Of a stretch of DNA of 64,000 nt, positions 28,667 through 42,354 are shown one piece after another. Under the pieces are notes generated by a model. The model worked only from the letters and a program-made list of their open reading frames with translations, was not told the origin of the DNA and did no database searches. The position numbers and the translations under genes are program-made. Positions within the stretch are counted from its first letter, which is position 1, and every line of letters begins with the position of its first letter. Source of the DNA: Mammaliicoccus fleurettii. Its GTDB lineage: Bacteria > Bacillota > Bacilli > Staphylococcales > Staphylococcaceae. Location: assembly GCF_003970575.1 (NCBI RefSeq), contig NZ_RXWZ01000050.1, positions 23,485 to 87,484 on the forward strand, in the 5' to 3' direction.

Positions 28667-29017
28667 ATGTTTGATATAAAGGGCTTTTTTAAGTCTTATT
28701 TACAGTATTTTATTTTTTTCATTATTATTCTAGTTGTAGTGTATTTCTTCTTGAAACATGAGTTTATTTTAGGACTCATTATTGGAACAATAGCATCAGC
28801 TGTTAACTTGTTTTCATGGGAAGTTTACCTCAATCGAGCAAAAAATGCTGAATCATTACAATTATCAACAGGAAACTGGGTCAGATATCTTGTGACAATC
28901 GTTGCATGCTGTTTTTGGCTTAAATATCCACTAATTGTTGATATTATTGGGATTTTATTTGGACTTATGATTGCATATGTCTTAATTATGTTTAGGTCTC
29001 TTAAAAGTCTCGATTAA
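28667..29017 (+). CDS. atpI: ATP synthase protein I
   Basis: A 116-residue membrane protein with four hydrophobic segments, first gene of the atp operon. AtpI helps assemble the c-ring or supply magnesium in related species. AAGGAG lies 10 bases before the ATG. Sequence conservation in this family is low, so position supports the call as much as hydropathy. Confidence 0.85.
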   Translation: MFDIKGFFKSYLQYFIFFIIILVVVYFFLKHEFILGLIIGTIASAVNLFSWEVYLNRAKNAESLQLSTGNWVRYLVTIVACCFWLKYPLIVDIIGILFGLMIAYVLIMFRSLKSLD

Positions 29018-29770
<753 letters not shown>

Positions 29771-29810
29771 TATATAATTTAAAAAAACAATTAATATTTT
29801 TAATTCTTAG

Positions 29811-30041
<231 letters not shown>

Positions 30042-30061
30042 ATTAACATATTTTTAGAACA

Positions 30062-30090
30062 GGCGAAGTCTATCTAAAAAGGATTTCGCC
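30062..30090 (+). promoter_or_regulatory. Intra-operon hairpin between atpE and atpF
   Basis: GGCGAAGTCT pairs with GGATTTCGCC over 10 bp (two G-T pairs) with a 9-base A-rich loop and no T-run. It may protect the atpE end of the mRNA, consistent with the need for many c subunits. Confidence 0.45.
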
Positions 30091-30140
30091 ATTCATTTAT
30101 GAGATGTTTTACATCTTTATTTGCAATGAAAGGAGTGTAA

Positions 30141-30665
30141 TTGGCAGTGGATCAAAACGTATTAGTTTTAGGTGCAGCAAGTGGTGGTGTCGAATGGGGA
30201 ACAGCATTATTCACATTAATCACATTTATCGTCCTGTTAGCTTTATTAAAAAAGTTTGCTTGGGGACCGTTGAAATCAATCATGGATGAGCGTGAAAACT
30301 CTATCAACAAAGATATTGATGATGCTCACGATGCAAAAGTAAAAGCTAAAAAATTAGAAGAAGAAAATAAAGATTTACTTAGAAAGACTCAAGAAGAAGT
30401 ACAAACGATTCTTGACGATGCTAAACATCAAGCAAAAACACAACAAGAGCAAATTATCAATGATGCGAATGTTAAAGCAAATGGCTTAGTACAATCAGCT
30501 CAAGCAGAAATTCAACAAGAAAAACAAAGAGCTATTTCTGAAATAAACAACAGAGTTTCTGAACTTTCTGTACTAATTGCTTCTAAAGTAATTAATAAAG
30601 AAATTTCTGAACAAGACCAAAAAGACCTTGTTGAAAAATACATTAAAGAGGCAGGGGATAAATAA
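30141..30665 (+). CDS. atpF: F-type ATP synthase subunit b
   Basis: Peripheral stalk subunit: one N-terminal membrane helix ([21 protein letters not shown]) and a long charged coiled coil. The 174-residue length assumes the TTG start at 30141, 5 bases after AAAGGAG; GTG at 30147 is an alternative. Its stop overlaps the atpH start (TAATG). Confidence 0.94.
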   Translation: MAVDQNVLVLGAASGGVEWGTALFTLITFIVLLALLKKFAWGPLKSIMDERENSINKDIDDAHDAKVKAKKLEEENKDLLRKTQEEVQTILDDAKHQAKTQQEQIINDANVKANGLVQSAQAEIQQEKQRAISEINNRVSELSVLIASKVINKEISEQDQKDLVEKYIKEAGDK

Positions 30666-31204
30666 TGGCGAACATAAGTCAAAAATATGCCCAAGCACTA
30701 TATGATGTAGCAGAAGAACAAAACTTAACAGATGACATTTTAAATGAGCTTGATCAAATAACAATAAGCGTTAAAGGTCTATTAAGTGAAGTAAGAGCAA
30801 TTGATAATAATCCTAAATTAGCAAAAAATGAACGACAACAATTTGTAGAGAACGTATTTAAAGGTGTTTCCAAACCATTATTAAATACATTATTCTTACT
30901 AGCTAATAATAGTAAATTATCTTTAATTCCAGAAATTGATGGAGATTACAGAAAAATTTACAATCAGGTACATAGTCAAGATTTAATGAAAGTGGAATCT
31001 GTCTATCCATTATCAAATGAAGAGTTAGATGAAATTGGTAAAGCATTTATTAAAAGAACGGGTTTGAAAAAACTCATATTAGAAAATCAAGTTAATGATT
31101 CACTAATTGGTGGCATTCGAGTATCCATTGGTACAAAAGTTTACGATGGCTCAATTCAGAATGATTTAAATCAATTAACAAAATCATTTCAACAAATGAA
31201 ATAA
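30665..31204 (+). CDS. atpH: F-type ATP synthase subunit delta
   Basis: Connects the peripheral stalk to the top of F1. The 179-residue protein opens with [19 protein letters not shown] and ends with the conserved DSLIGGIRVSIGTKVYDGSI. The start overlaps the atpF stop by one base. Confidence 0.95.
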   Translation: MANISQKYAQALYDVAEEQNLTDDILNELDQITISVKGLLSEVRAIDNNPKLAKNERQQFVENVFKGVSKPLLNTLFLLANNSKLSLIPEIDGDYRKIYNQVHSQDLMKVESVYPLSNEELDEIGKAFIKRTGLKKLILENQVNDSLIGGIRVSIGTKVYDGSIQNDLNQLTKSFQQMK

Positions 31205-31222
31205 TATTAAGGAGTGACATAG

Positions 31223-32737
<1,515 letters not shown>

Positions 32738-32750
32738 TATTAAGCTTTAA

Positions 32751-33638
<888 letters not shown>

Positions 33639-33641
33639 TGA

Positions 33642-35072
<1,431 letters not shown>

Positions 35073-35094
35073 TAATAATTAGGAGGAATGGAAA

Positions 35095-35499
35095 ATGAAT
35101 ACATTTACCTTAGATGTTGTCACTCCTAATGGATCTGTTTACTCAGCAAAAGAAGTAGAACTTGTTGTTTTACATACTGAAACTGGTGAGATGGGTGTAA
35201 TGGCTGGACATATTCCAACTGTTGCAGCTTTAAAAACTGGATACGTTAAAGTAAACAAAACAAGTGGTACAGAGTATTTAGCTGTTTCCGAAGGATTTGT
35301 TGAAGTAAGAACCAATAAAGTTACAGTTCTAGTTCAATCGGCTGAAACTGCCGAAGAAATAGATAAAGACCGTGCGATTAATTCTAAAGAACGTGCTGAA
35401 GAACGATTGAATAGTAATCGAGACGAAGTTGACTTTAGACGTGCTGAACGTGCACTTCATCGTGCGATTAATCGAATTGAAGTGGCTAAATTTAGATAA
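35095..35499 (+). CDS. atpC: F-type ATP synthase subunit epsilon
   Basis: Rotor subunit that can inhibit hydrolysis. The 134-residue protein has the N-terminal beta sandwich (TLDVVTPNGSVYSAKEVELVV) split from the C-terminal helical pair (RAEERLNSNRDEVDFRRAERA). Last gene of the atp operon. Confidence 0.96.
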   Translation: MNTFTLDVVTPNGSVYSAKEVELVVLHTETGEMGVMAGHIPTVAALKTGYVKVNKTSGTEYLAVSEGFVEVRTNKVTVLVQSAETAEEIDKDRAINSKERAEERLNSNRDEVDFRRAERALHRAINRIEVAKFR

Positions 35500-35507
35500 T
35501 ATTTTAA

Positions 35508-35540
35508 GAGGCTGAGACAATTAATGTCTCAGCCCTTTTT
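35508..35540 (+). terminator. atp operon terminator, GGCTGAGACA-type hairpin
   Basis: GGCTGAGACA (35510-35519) and TGTCTCAGCC (35525-35534) with an ATTAA loop and a following T5. Confidence 0.9.
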
Positions 35541-35564
35541 ATACTATAGAAGGGATATTTTGTT

Positions 35565-35795
35565 ATGGAATATTATGGTCAATTAGGTATAATAGGACTC
35601 GTTTTACATGTTATCTGTGTTTGTCTTGCATTTTGGGCACTACAGGGCATTCGACTAGAATTTATTTTTAAGAAAAACCATATTGCGCAAGCTCAAACAT
35701 TTATTATTATTTTATCGATTTTATTAGGCACATCTGTAAGTCGTTTTATTTTAGATATACTCCAATATTCGCTACAATTAAAATTACTATTCTAA
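35565..35795 (+). CDS. DUF1146 family membrane protein (YwzB-like)
   Basis: A 76-residue protein with two hydrophobic segments (GLVLHVICVCLAFWAL and FIIILSILLGTSVSRFIL) and a short loop between. It fits DUF1146, a family of unknown function found between atpC and murA in Bacillales. AAGGGA lies 10 bases before the ATG. Confidence 0.8.
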   Translation: MEYYGQLGIIGLVLHVICVCLAFWALQGIRLEFIFKKNHIAQAQTFIIILSILLGTSVSRFILDILQYSLQLKLLF

Positions 35796-35945
35796 TAACA
35801 CTAGAAAATACATAAATAAATGAAAAAAGAACAAAAAAGTAGTATAATGTTTTGGTGATGTTTATGAATCAAGGAAAATGTGTATTTAATATATATATAC
35901 GTTTGTAAAATAAATTATAGTAAAGTTTTTTTGGAGGATAAATAT

Positions 35946-37241
35946 ATGGATAAAATCGTCGTAAAGGGCGGAGCGAGTCTTAATGGCACAGTCGTAGTCG
36001 AAGGGGCAAAAAACGCAGTACTACCAATATTAACAGCTACACTTTTACCAAGCACTGGTCAAAGTGTATTAACTAATGTACCTAAGCTAAGTGATGTTGA
36101 TACAATAAATACTGTTTTAACACATTTAAATGCAGATGTAGAATATGAAGCAGATAAAAATACTGTTAAAGTTGATGCATCAAATATTTTAAAAATTGAA
36201 GCACCATATGAATATGTAAGCAAAATGAGAGCCAGTATATTAGTAATGGGACCATTATTAGCAAGAGAAGGTCATGCTAGAGTCGCATTACCAGGTGGTT
36301 GTGCAATTGGATCTAGACCAATCGAACAACATTTAAAAGGCTTCGAAGCATTAGGTGCAGAAATTGAGCTTCATAATGGATTTATTGAAGCAACGACACC
36401 TAACGGACTTAAAGGTACGAAAATCTATTTAGACTTCCCTAGTGTTGGTGCTACTCAAAATATTATGATGGCAGCTGTATTAGCGGAAGGTAAAACGGAA
36501 ATTCAAAATGTTGCTAGAGAGCCTGAAATTGTAGACTTAGCCAATTATTTAAATGAAATGGGTGCACAAGTACATGGTGCAGGCACTGATACAATAAGAA
36601 TCACTGGAGTACAACAATTACACGGAGCAGAACATTCAATTATTCCAGATAGAATTGAAGCAGGTACGTTTATGATAGCTAGTGCAATTACTAGAGGTAA
36701 TGTGAACGTAATTGGTGCAATTAGAGAACATATGACAAGCTTAGTTTCTAAATTAGAAGAAGCTGGTGTTCAAATTACAGACATTGAAGATGGATTAAAT
36801 ATCCAAGTTCCAGGAGAAATTAAAGCGATTGATATTAAAACGATGCCTCATCCAGGTTTTCCTACAGATATGCAGTCACAAATAATGGCATTATTATTAA
36901 CTGCTAATGGAACGAGTAAAGTAACTGAAACTGTATTTGAAAATAGATTTATGCATGTTGAAGAATTTAAACGCATGAATGCTGATATATTCATAAATGG
37001 TAGAAGTGCAATGGTTACTGGAAACAGCAAATTACAAGGTGCTGAAGTTAAAGCCACTGATTTAAGAGCTGGAGCATCTTTAATACTTGCAGGATTAGTA
37101 TCTGATGGTTATACAAATGTTACAGAACTTAAACATTTAGATAGAGGTTATGTTGACTTTCATGGTAAACTTAAAGCATTAGGTGCGGACGTAGAACGTA
37201 TTAATGATCAAGGGAAGTTAAACGATAAAGCGAGGGTTTAG
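35946..37241 (+). CDS. murA: UDP-N-acetylglucosamine 1-carboxyvinyltransferase, MurA paralogue
   Basis: Second copy of the first peptidoglycan-committed enzyme. The 431-residue protein has Cys119 in [15 protein letters not shown] and [18 protein letters not shown] 35946 follows TTGGAGG; the upstream in-frame extension is AT-rich and lacks a site. A TATAAT at 35843-35848 probably belongs to its promoter. It is followed at 1 bp by epuA. Confidence 0.95.
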   Translation: MDKIVVKGGASLNGTVVVEGAKNAVLPILTATLLPSTGQSVLTNVPKLSDVDTINTVLTHLNADVEYEADKNTVKVDASNILKIEAPYEYVSKMRASILVMGPLLAREGHARVALPGGCAIGSRPIEQHLKGFEALGAEIELHNGFIEATTPNGLKGTKIYLDFPSVGATQNIMMAAVLAEGKTEIQNVAREPEIVDLANYLNEMGAQVHGAGTDTIRITGVQQLHGAEHSIIPDRIEAGTFMIASAITRGNVNVIGAIREHMTSLVSKLEEAGVQITDIEDGLNIQVPGEIKAIDIKTMPHPGFPTDMQSQIMALLLTANGTSKVTETVFENRFMHVEEFKRMNADIFINGRSAMVTGNSKLQGAEVKATDLRAGASLILAGLVSDGYTNVTELKHLDRGYVDFHGKLKALGADVERINDQGKLNDKARV

Positions 37242-37242
37242 T

Positions 37243-37527
37243 ATGGCTGAAACACAATCATCAAGGTCTGACGATAAAAAAAGAAAGTCACCATATAAAA
37301 ATTTAAAAGAAAAACTTCAAAAAAATAGGGTAGAAACAATTCAAGGAGTGGAAGTTGAGCATAGAGTCATTCCACTATGGATTAAATTACTTATATTATT
37401 GGTATTAATGATTTTGTTATTTATTGTTGGAACTATGATTGGGTATGGTATACTTCATAATCCATTTGGGGTATTTAATCCTGAAACTTGGCAACACATC
37501 TTTGATTTAACTGGAAGGAGCTCATAA
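37243..37527 (+). CDS. EpuA-like single-pass membrane protein (annotated as RNA polymerase subunit beta in some genomes)
   Basis: A 94-residue protein: charged N-terminal 45 residues, then one strong membrane helix ([19 protein letters not shown]) and a short outer tail. This is the EpuA family, found downstream of murA in many Firmicutes; the RNA polymerase name is a historical misannotation. GAGGG precedes the ATG. It overlaps fabZ by one base. The function is unknown. Confidence 0.75.
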   Translation: MAETQSSRSDDKKRKSPYKNLKEKLQKNRVETIQGVEVEHRVIPLWIKLLILLVLMILLFIVGTMIGYGILHNPFGVFNPETWQHIFDLTGRSS

Positions 37528-37964
37528 TGGAGACAATATATGACTTTAACGAAATTAAAAAAATAATTCCACATCGTTATCCATTTTTATTATTAGATAG
37601 AATAGTAGAATTAGAAGATGGTAAACGTTGTGTAGGTATTAAACAGGTAGCAGGAAATGAACCATTTTTCCAAGGACATTTTCCTGATTATGCTGTAATG
37701 CCAGGTGTTTTGATTGTTGAAGCACTAGCACAAACTGGAGCAGTAGCAATGCTACGTTTAGAAGAAAATGAAGGTAAATTAGCTATGTTTGCAGGCATTG
37801 ATAAATGTCGTTTTAAAAAACAAGTTACACCTGGTGATACTTTAAGACTAGAAGTAGAAATAAATAAAATTAAAGGTCCAATAGGAAAAGGTACTGCTAA
37901 AGCTACAGTAGATGGAGAAATTGCGTGTAGCTGTGAAATTAGCTTTGCTATTGTAGATCAATAA
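37527..37964 (+). CDS. fabZ: 3-hydroxyacyl-ACP dehydratase
   Basis: Dehydrates beta-hydroxyacyl-ACP in fatty-acid elongation. The 145-residue hot-dog fold shows catalytic His in [20 protein letters not shown] with the Glu 14 residues on. The start overlaps the epuA stop (TAATG) and has GGAAGGAG upstream. Confidence 0.96.
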   Translation: METIYDFNEIKKIIPHRYPFLLLDRIVELEDGKRCVGIKQVAGNEPFFQGHFPDYAVMPGVLIVEALAQTGAVAMLRLEENEGKLAMFAGIDKCRFKKQVTPGDTLRLEVEINKIKGPIGKGTAKATVDGEIACSCEISFAIVDQ

Positions 37965-37965
37965 T

Positions 37966-38003
37966 AAAAAAAGAAAGAACAGATATCTGTTCTTTCTTTT
38001 TTT
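37966..38003. terminator. Bidirectional terminator between fabZ and ywpF
   Basis: AAAGAAAGAACAGAT and ATCTGTTCTTTCTTT form a 15-bp stem with A and T runs on both sides. Confidence 0.9.
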
Positions 38004-38439
38004 ATATATTGCTTTTTTCGTCTTTTAATTTTGGCTTAGATTGCATTAATCTGTTAAATGATGTTTTAAGCTCATCACCTGATATCCCTTCGTCAATAAG
38101 TTGCTCTAGCAATCTTTCTGCATAGACTTGTCTTAAAGTATAAATATGGCATTCAAATACAACTGAAATATTTTCTTCAAGAGGTTGGATATATTTAATA
38201 GTTGCATCAAATAATGCTGGATCATTAGAAGGTCTTGTAATTACAACTCGCGTATCAAGTAATGTTTGATTATCGTGATAATCTTTCATTTGATCATAAT
38301 GGATATCTGATATTAATATTTCTAGTAGCCAACCAGTTCCACTGTTTTCTTTATTAATGATAATACCATCTAATAATTCAAACTCCGTAATTTGTTCATC
38401 GTTTACAATTTGAAAGCGTACAGCTTTAAATGTTTTCAT
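38002..38439 (-). CDS. YwpF-family protein
   Basis: A 145-residue soluble protein of unknown function (MKTFKAVRFQIVNDEQITEF...). The YwpF family sits beside ssbB in Bacillus, as here. I chose the second ATG (38439): the run GGGGG touches the first ATG and lies 6 bases from the second. It diverges from the ssb gene across a 181-bp gap. Confidence 0.75.
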   Translation of the reverse strand: MKTFKAVRFQIVNDEQITEFELLDGIIINKENSGTGWLLEILISDIHYDQMKDYHDNQTLLDTRVVITRPSNDPALFDATIKYIQPLEENISVVFECHIYTLRQVYAERLLEQLIDEGISGDELKTSFNRLMQSKPKLKDEKSNI

Positions 38440-38569
38440 AAACATCCCCCTTATAGTTAAATCTACGAATGTTTAACTTTGCTTTCTATTATAAAGGACT
38501 TTTAAGTGAAATAACAATAATCAATAAATAAAGTGAAAAAAGAGTTTTCAATTTTTATAATTATGGGCT

Positions 38570-38598
38570 TTGACGAAAAATATCCATCTCATTATATT
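38570..38598 (+). promoter_or_regulatory. ssb promoter
   Basis: TTGACG (38570-38575) and TATATT (38593-38598) are 17 bp apart. Upstream, AAAA-N5-TTTT at 38536-38548 fits a single ComK AT-box but such matches are common in AT-rich DNA. Confidence 0.55.
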
Positions 38599-38620
38599 AT
38601 AAGTATAAGGAGGTGAGCAT

Positions 38621-39199
38621 ATGTTAAATAAATCTGTATTAGTAGGGCGTTTAACAAAAGATCCTGCGTATTTCAAAAAGGGAGATATCATGATATCCAC
38701 TTTCTGTTTAGCTGTTGAACGTGGCTATAAAACAAAAGAAGGTACTATTGCGGTTGATTTCATTGTGTGTAAGGCTTTCGGCAAGCTTGCTTATAATATT
38801 CACGAATATACTAAGAAAGGGCAACTTGTTGCTTTAACTGGACAAAGTCAGTCTCGAGCATATATTAAAGAAGATAAGAAACAATATATAACAGAAATAA
38901 TATGCGAGACAATTAAATTTTTAAACATGCCTGCATCAAGTAAGTCAGTTATTCCACAGTCTAAAGAGGAGATAAGTGACTTAATAAGTGAAAGTGCTGA
39001 AAGTTATTCTAAAGATCTTTCTTCTAAAGTAAACAAAGAAAAGTTAAGAGCAGAAAATACTGCAAAAGAATATAGTGACAGTAATATAGATGACGAATTA
39101 TACAATCAATATAGTAACGTTGTAAATGTCATTAAAAAAGTAGAAGAAAGCGAAAATAATGAAAATACATCTTCTAAATCAAAAGTTCCATCTTCATAG
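38621..39199 (+). CDS. ssbB: Single-stranded DNA-binding protein, SsbB-like with long tail
   Basis: A 192-residue protein. Residues 1-105 are an SSB OB-fold (MLNKSVLVGRLTKDPAYFK, FIVCKAFGKLAYNI, KKGQLVALTGQSQSRAY). The remaining ~85 residues are Ser/Glu/Lys/Asn-rich and end SKVPSS, without the acidic DDDLPF-type tip that recruits partner proteins in main SSBs. Bacillus SsbB (competence-associated, next to ywpF) also lacks the tip but is much shorter. AAGGAGGTGAG precedes the ATG. A role in DNA uptake is inference from synteny. Confidence 0.88.
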   Translation: MLNKSVLVGRLTKDPAYFKKGDIMISTFCLAVERGYKTKEGTIAVDFIVCKAFGKLAYNIHEYTKKGQLVALTGQSQSRAYIKEDKKQYITEIICETIKFLNMPASSKSVIPQSKEEISDLISESAESYSKDLSSKVNKEKLRAENTAKEYSDSNIDDELYNQYSNVVNVIKKVEESENNENTSSKSKVPSS

Positions 39200-39444
39200 A
39201 AATATGCTTCAATTATGCTTTCGAATTTAAAAATCCTTTCTGTTTATTTTATATAATTCTTGATTCTAAATTCCAGAACTTGCTGTCTTGCTGTAGGGCA
39301 GCAAGTATACATATGTTACATTAATTGTTTAATAAATTACATATAGATGACAAATTGTCTGATAATTAATTTTACTCAATCTTTATAAATACTTTAACAA
39401 AGGCTTTTATACTTAAATATCGCTAGATTTCACTTAGAAATACG
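39200..39444. other. Non-coding gap between ssbB and the LysM gene
   Basis: Of the 376-bp gap, this part holds a GC-rich hairpin CTTGCTG-N5-CAGCAAG (39287-39305) whose 5' arm is duplicated just upstream (alternative pairing), with no T-run, and the 11-bp palindrome GACAAATTGTC (39349-39359). No ORF with a binding site was seen. Confidence 0.5.
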
Positions 39445-39461
39445 TGTAATCTAACTGTAAT
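39445..39461 (+). promoter_or_regulatory. Candidate WalR (YycF) binding site
   Basis: TGTAAT-N5-TGTAAT, an exact fit to the WalR consensus TGTWAH-N5-TGTWAH, about 55 bp upstream of the -10-like TATAGT (39514-39519) of a cell-wall hydrolase gene. Confidence 0.65.
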
Positions 39462-39575
39462 ATAAGGTGTTGTTTTTTCATATACCTGTAACCTATGACA
39501 TAAAAAATAATGGTATAGTTTAGAAAGTAAAAATCATATAAAAAGTGAAAACCTTACGGGAGGAAACATTCAATC

Positions 39576-40424
39576 ATGAAAAAATTATTAGCAGTTTCAA
39601 CAGCGGCAATTGCAGTTACTACAGGGGTAACAGCTACAGCAGATGCAGCAACTCATACAGTTAAATCTGGTGATACTTTACATAGTATTTCACAACAATA
39701 TGGTACATCAGTAAGTGCTATTAAAGCAGAAAACGGTTTAAAATCTAACTTAATCTTACCTAATCAAGTAATTAAAGTTAACGAAGCTAAAGCAGCTACA
39801 GAATCAACTACAGAATATACTGTAGTTTCAGGAGATACTTTAGGTAAAATTGCATCTAAATATGATGTAACTGTATCTCAATTAAAAGCATGGAACAACT
39901 TATCTTCAGACTTAATCATTGTTGGACAAACTTTATCATTACAAGCACCAGCTCAATCAGCTGTTCCAGCTCAAGCTCCAGTAGCTCAACAAGCGCCAGT
40001 TCAACAAACTAAAGAACAAGTTGCAGCTCCAGCTCAACAACAAAGCTACCAAGCGCCAGTACAATCTTACAAAGCGCCAGCTCAACAAGCATATAAAGCA
40101 CCAGCTCAACAAAGTTACCAAGCGCCAGCTCAAAGAGTAAGAACTACTCAAACATCAACAGCTAGCACTGGTGGATCAACTAAAGCTCAATTCTTAGCTG
40201 CAGGTGGTACTGAAGCTATGTGGAATACAATTGTATTACCAGAATCAAGCGGTAATCCAAATGCTGTTAACGAATTAGGATATAGAGGTCTTGGTCAAAC
40301 TAAAGAATCATGGGGAACAGGTTCAGTTGAACAACAAACAAAAGGTATGTTAAATTATGCGAAACAACGTTACGGTTCTGTTGACGCTGCATTATCATTC
40401 CGTTCTCAAAATAACTGGTGGTAA
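39576..40424 (+). CDS. Secreted LysM protein with SceD/IsaA-type transglycosylase domain
   Basis: Probable peptidoglycan lytic enzyme at the cell surface. A signal peptide (1-24, ending ATADA) is followed by LysM repeats at about 26-68 and 79-122 (THTVKSGDTLHSISQQYG, YTVVSGDTLGKIASKYD), a Pro/Gln/Ala linker (123-200) with repeated YKAPAQQ units, and a C-terminal domain (203-282) like staphylococcal SceD: AQFLAAGGTEAMWN, LPESSGNPNAVN with probable catalytic Glu223, GYRGLGQTKESWGTGS. S. aureus SceD lies at the same locus but has no LysM. GGGAGG precedes the ATG; a WalR-type box lies upstream. Confidence 0.88.
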   Translation: MKKLLAVSTAAIAVTTGVTATADAATHTVKSGDTLHSISQQYGTSVSAIKAENGLKSNLILPNQVIKVNEAKAATESTTEYTVVSGDTLGKIASKYDVTVSQLKAWNNLSSDLIIVGQTLSLQAPAQSAVPAQAPVAQQAPVQQTKEQVAAPAQQQSYQAPVQSYKAPAQQAYKAPAQQSYQAPAQRVRTTQTSTASTGGSTKAQFLAAGGTEAMWNTIVLPESSGNPNAVNELGYRGLGQTKESWGTGSVEQQTKGMLNYAKQRYGSVDAALSFRSQNNWW

Positions 40425-40464
40425 GCCATACACTTTATTTAAAAGTGAATTAATATATTAATCC

Positions 40465-40496
40465 AATCGTCTAGGAAATATCCTAGGCGATTTTTT
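40465..40496 (+). terminator. Terminator of the LysM gene
   Basis: AATCGTCTAGGA and TCCTAGGCGATT with an AATA loop (one G-T pair), then T6. Confidence 0.88.
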
Positions 40497-40499
40497 AAT

Positions 40500-40526
40500 T
40501 TGACCGTATCTCTTCAATTTGATAAT
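40500..40526 (+). promoter_or_regulatory. Possible promoter of the thi operon
   Basis: TTGACC (40500-40505) and GATAAT (40521-40526) are 15 bp apart, just upstream of the riboswitch; spacing is short. Confidence 0.4.
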
Positions 40527-40549
40527 CTTTAATTAACTGAATAGATGAA

Positions 40550-40632
40550 TGACTACTAGGGGCGCCTGTTGGCTGAGATGATTTTATCAGTCCCTTAACA
40601 CTTGATTTGGATAATGCCAACGTAGGGAAGTG
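40550..40632 (+). ncRNA. TPP riboswitch (THI element)
   Basis: Conserved thi-box blocks appear in order: ACTAGGGGCGCC, GGCTGAGATG, CAGTCCCTTAACACTTGAT, TGGATAATGCCAACGTAGGGAA (read as TGGATAATGCC then AACGTAGGGAA). These bind thiamine pyrophosphate. It precedes the thiamine salvage operon by about 125 bp. Confidence 0.95.
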
Positions 40633-40675
40633 GTCAATTAGCGTATTATACTACACTTAATTGACTTCTTTTTAA
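40627..40675 (+). terminator. TPP riboswitch expression-platform terminator
   Basis: GAAGT(GG)TCAATTA pairs with TAATTGACTTC, leaving a two-base bulge, followed by TTTTT. With TPP bound the hairpin forms and stops transcription before thiD. Confidence 0.75.
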
Positions 40676-40757
40676 CGAAAGAGGTCTTTTTTTATTAAGT
40701 AATAATCAAATAGTATAGATTTTATAAATATGAAAATTAAATTTGAGGTGGCGTATT

Positions 40758-41570
40758 ATGAAAAAACCAAATATAGCATTAACAATAGCTGGAACTGATC
40801 CAACGGGTGGAGCGGGTATAATGGCTGATTTGAAATCTTTTCAAGCTTCAGGGGTTTATGGTATGGCTGTAGCAACAAGTATTGTTTCTCAAAATACTTT
40901 AGGCGTTCAAGATGTTTATCATTTGCCCGTAGAAGTAATTGAAAGTCAGTTGAAGAGTGTCTTCGATGATGAGCAGCCACATGCAATTAAAACAGGTATG
41001 ATAGCCTCTCAAGAGATGATGAATGTCATTAAACCATTTATTGCACAGTCAGGTAAGCCTTATGTTATTGACCCAGTAATGGTTGCCAAAAGTGGTTATG
41101 CCTTGATGGATGACAAAGGGAAAAATAAACTTAAAGAAATATTATTGCCACTTGCTACAGTTGTTACGCCAAATATTCCAGAAGCGGAAGATATAACTGG
41201 CTATAAAATTCAAACAGAAGATGAAATTAAGAAAGCTGGTGCTTTTTTCTTAAATGAAATTGGGACTAATGGTGTTGTCATAAAAGGTGGCCATCTTGAA
41301 GGTGATGCGATTGATTACTTATTTACGAAAGATGGAATGAGAAGTTGGAAGAGTGAAAGATTCAGTACACAGCATACACACGGCACAGGATGTACATTCA
41401 GTGCTGTTATAACTTCCGAGTTAGCAAAAGGTCATTCAATAGAACAAGCAGTCGAAGTAGCTAAAAGATTTATAACTTTAGCAATTCAATATACACCAGA
41501 AATAGGTAAGGGAAGAGGACCAGTAAATCATTTTGCATATCAAAAAATAGAGGGATTAGATTATGAGTAA
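40758..41570 (+). CDS. thiD: Hydroxymethylpyrimidine / phosphomethylpyrimidine kinase
   Basis: Phosphorylates HMP and HMP-P for thiamine synthesis. The 270-residue ribokinase fold shows IAGTDPTGGAGIMADLKSF and the anion-hole motif HGTGCTFSA. ATG 40758 follows GAGGTG by 7 bases. It overlaps thiM by 8 bp. Confidence 0.95.
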   Translation: MKKPNIALTIAGTDPTGGAGIMADLKSFQASGVYGMAVATSIVSQNTLGVQDVYHLPVEVIESQLKSVFDDEQPHAIKTGMIASQEMMNVIKPFIAQSGKPYVIDPVMVAKSGYALMDDKGKNKLKEILLPLATVVTPNIPEAEDITGYKIQTEDEIKKAGAFFLNEIGTNGVVIKGGHLEGDAIDYLFTKDGMRSWKSERFSTQHTHGTGCTFSAVITSELAKGHSIEQAVEVAKRFITLAIQYTPEIGKGRGPVNHFAYQKIEGLDYE

Positions 41571-42354
41571 ATTAAATAATATAAGAGAAAACAGTCCACT
41601 AATTGTGTGTTATACAAACGATGTAGTAAAGAACTTTACAGCGAATGGGTTAATATCTCTAGGTGTTAGTCCAGCAATGAGCGAAGAACCAGAAGAAGCT
41701 CAAGAATTTTCAAAAGCTGCAGGTGCGTTCTTAATTAATATAGGTACAATCACAACAGATAAAGCTTATGATATGAAAGAATATGCAGAAATCATGCATG
41801 AAAACGGTGTGCCAGTCATTCTAGATCCAGTAGCGGTTGGTGCATCACAACTAAGAAAAACTTTTTGTAATACTTTATTAAATGATGAAGTAGTTGACGT
41901 AATTAGAGGTAATGCTTCAGAAATATTAGCACTCATCGAAGACGATACAATGATGAAAGGAACAGATAGTGATGCTTCATTAGATGCTATTAAAATTGCT
42001 AAAAAAGCCCATCAACAATTAAATTTACCTATTATATTAACTGGAAAAGTGGATGTTATAGCTTGTGATAATAAAATCATAGCATTGAATAATGGAAGTG
42101 AAATGTTAACTAAAGTTACTGGTGGAGGTTGTTTATTAGGTGGTGTTGTAGCTGCATTTTTATCAAACGAAAAAACTATAAAAATTGATCATCTAGAAGA
42201 AGCACTATCTACTTATAATGTTGCAAGCGAAATAGCTAGCCAACAACCAGGTGCTCATTTGCCAGGGACATTTCAAATTGCTTTGATAGATCAATTACAT
42301 GCCATAACTGATGAAATAGTAGCAGAAAATAAGAAAGTGAAAGTAGTGAAATAA
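41563..42354 (+). CDS. thiM: Hydroxyethylthiazole kinase
   Basis: Phosphorylates the thiazole alcohol salvaged from outside or from degraded thiamine. The 263-residue protein has VILDPVAVGASQLR, IRGNASEI and the catalytic VTGGGCLLGGV (Cys in GGGC). AGAGGGA precedes the ATG. Confidence 0.95.
   Translation: MSKLNNIRENSPLIVCYTNDVVKNFTANGLISLGVSPAMSEEPEEAQEFSKAAGAFLINIGTITTDKAYDMKEYAEIMHENGVPVILDPVAVGASQLRKTFCNTLLNDEVVDVIRGNASEILALIEDDTMMKGTDSDASLDAIKIAKKAHQQLNLPIILTGKVDVIACDNKIIALNNGSEMLTKVTGGGCLLGGVVAAFLSNEKTIKIDHLEEALSTYNVASEIASQQPGAHLPGTFQIALIDQLHAITDEIVAENKKVKVVK

Noticed and set aside
38536..38548. ComK box upstream of ssbB as an annotated regulatory site
   Set aside because: AAAA-N5-TTTT is frequent in AT-rich DNA and the required second box was not found.
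39960..40140. Tandem DNA repeat in the LysM gene
   Set aside because: It is coding sequence for the Pro/Gln/Ala linker, not an independent repeat element.
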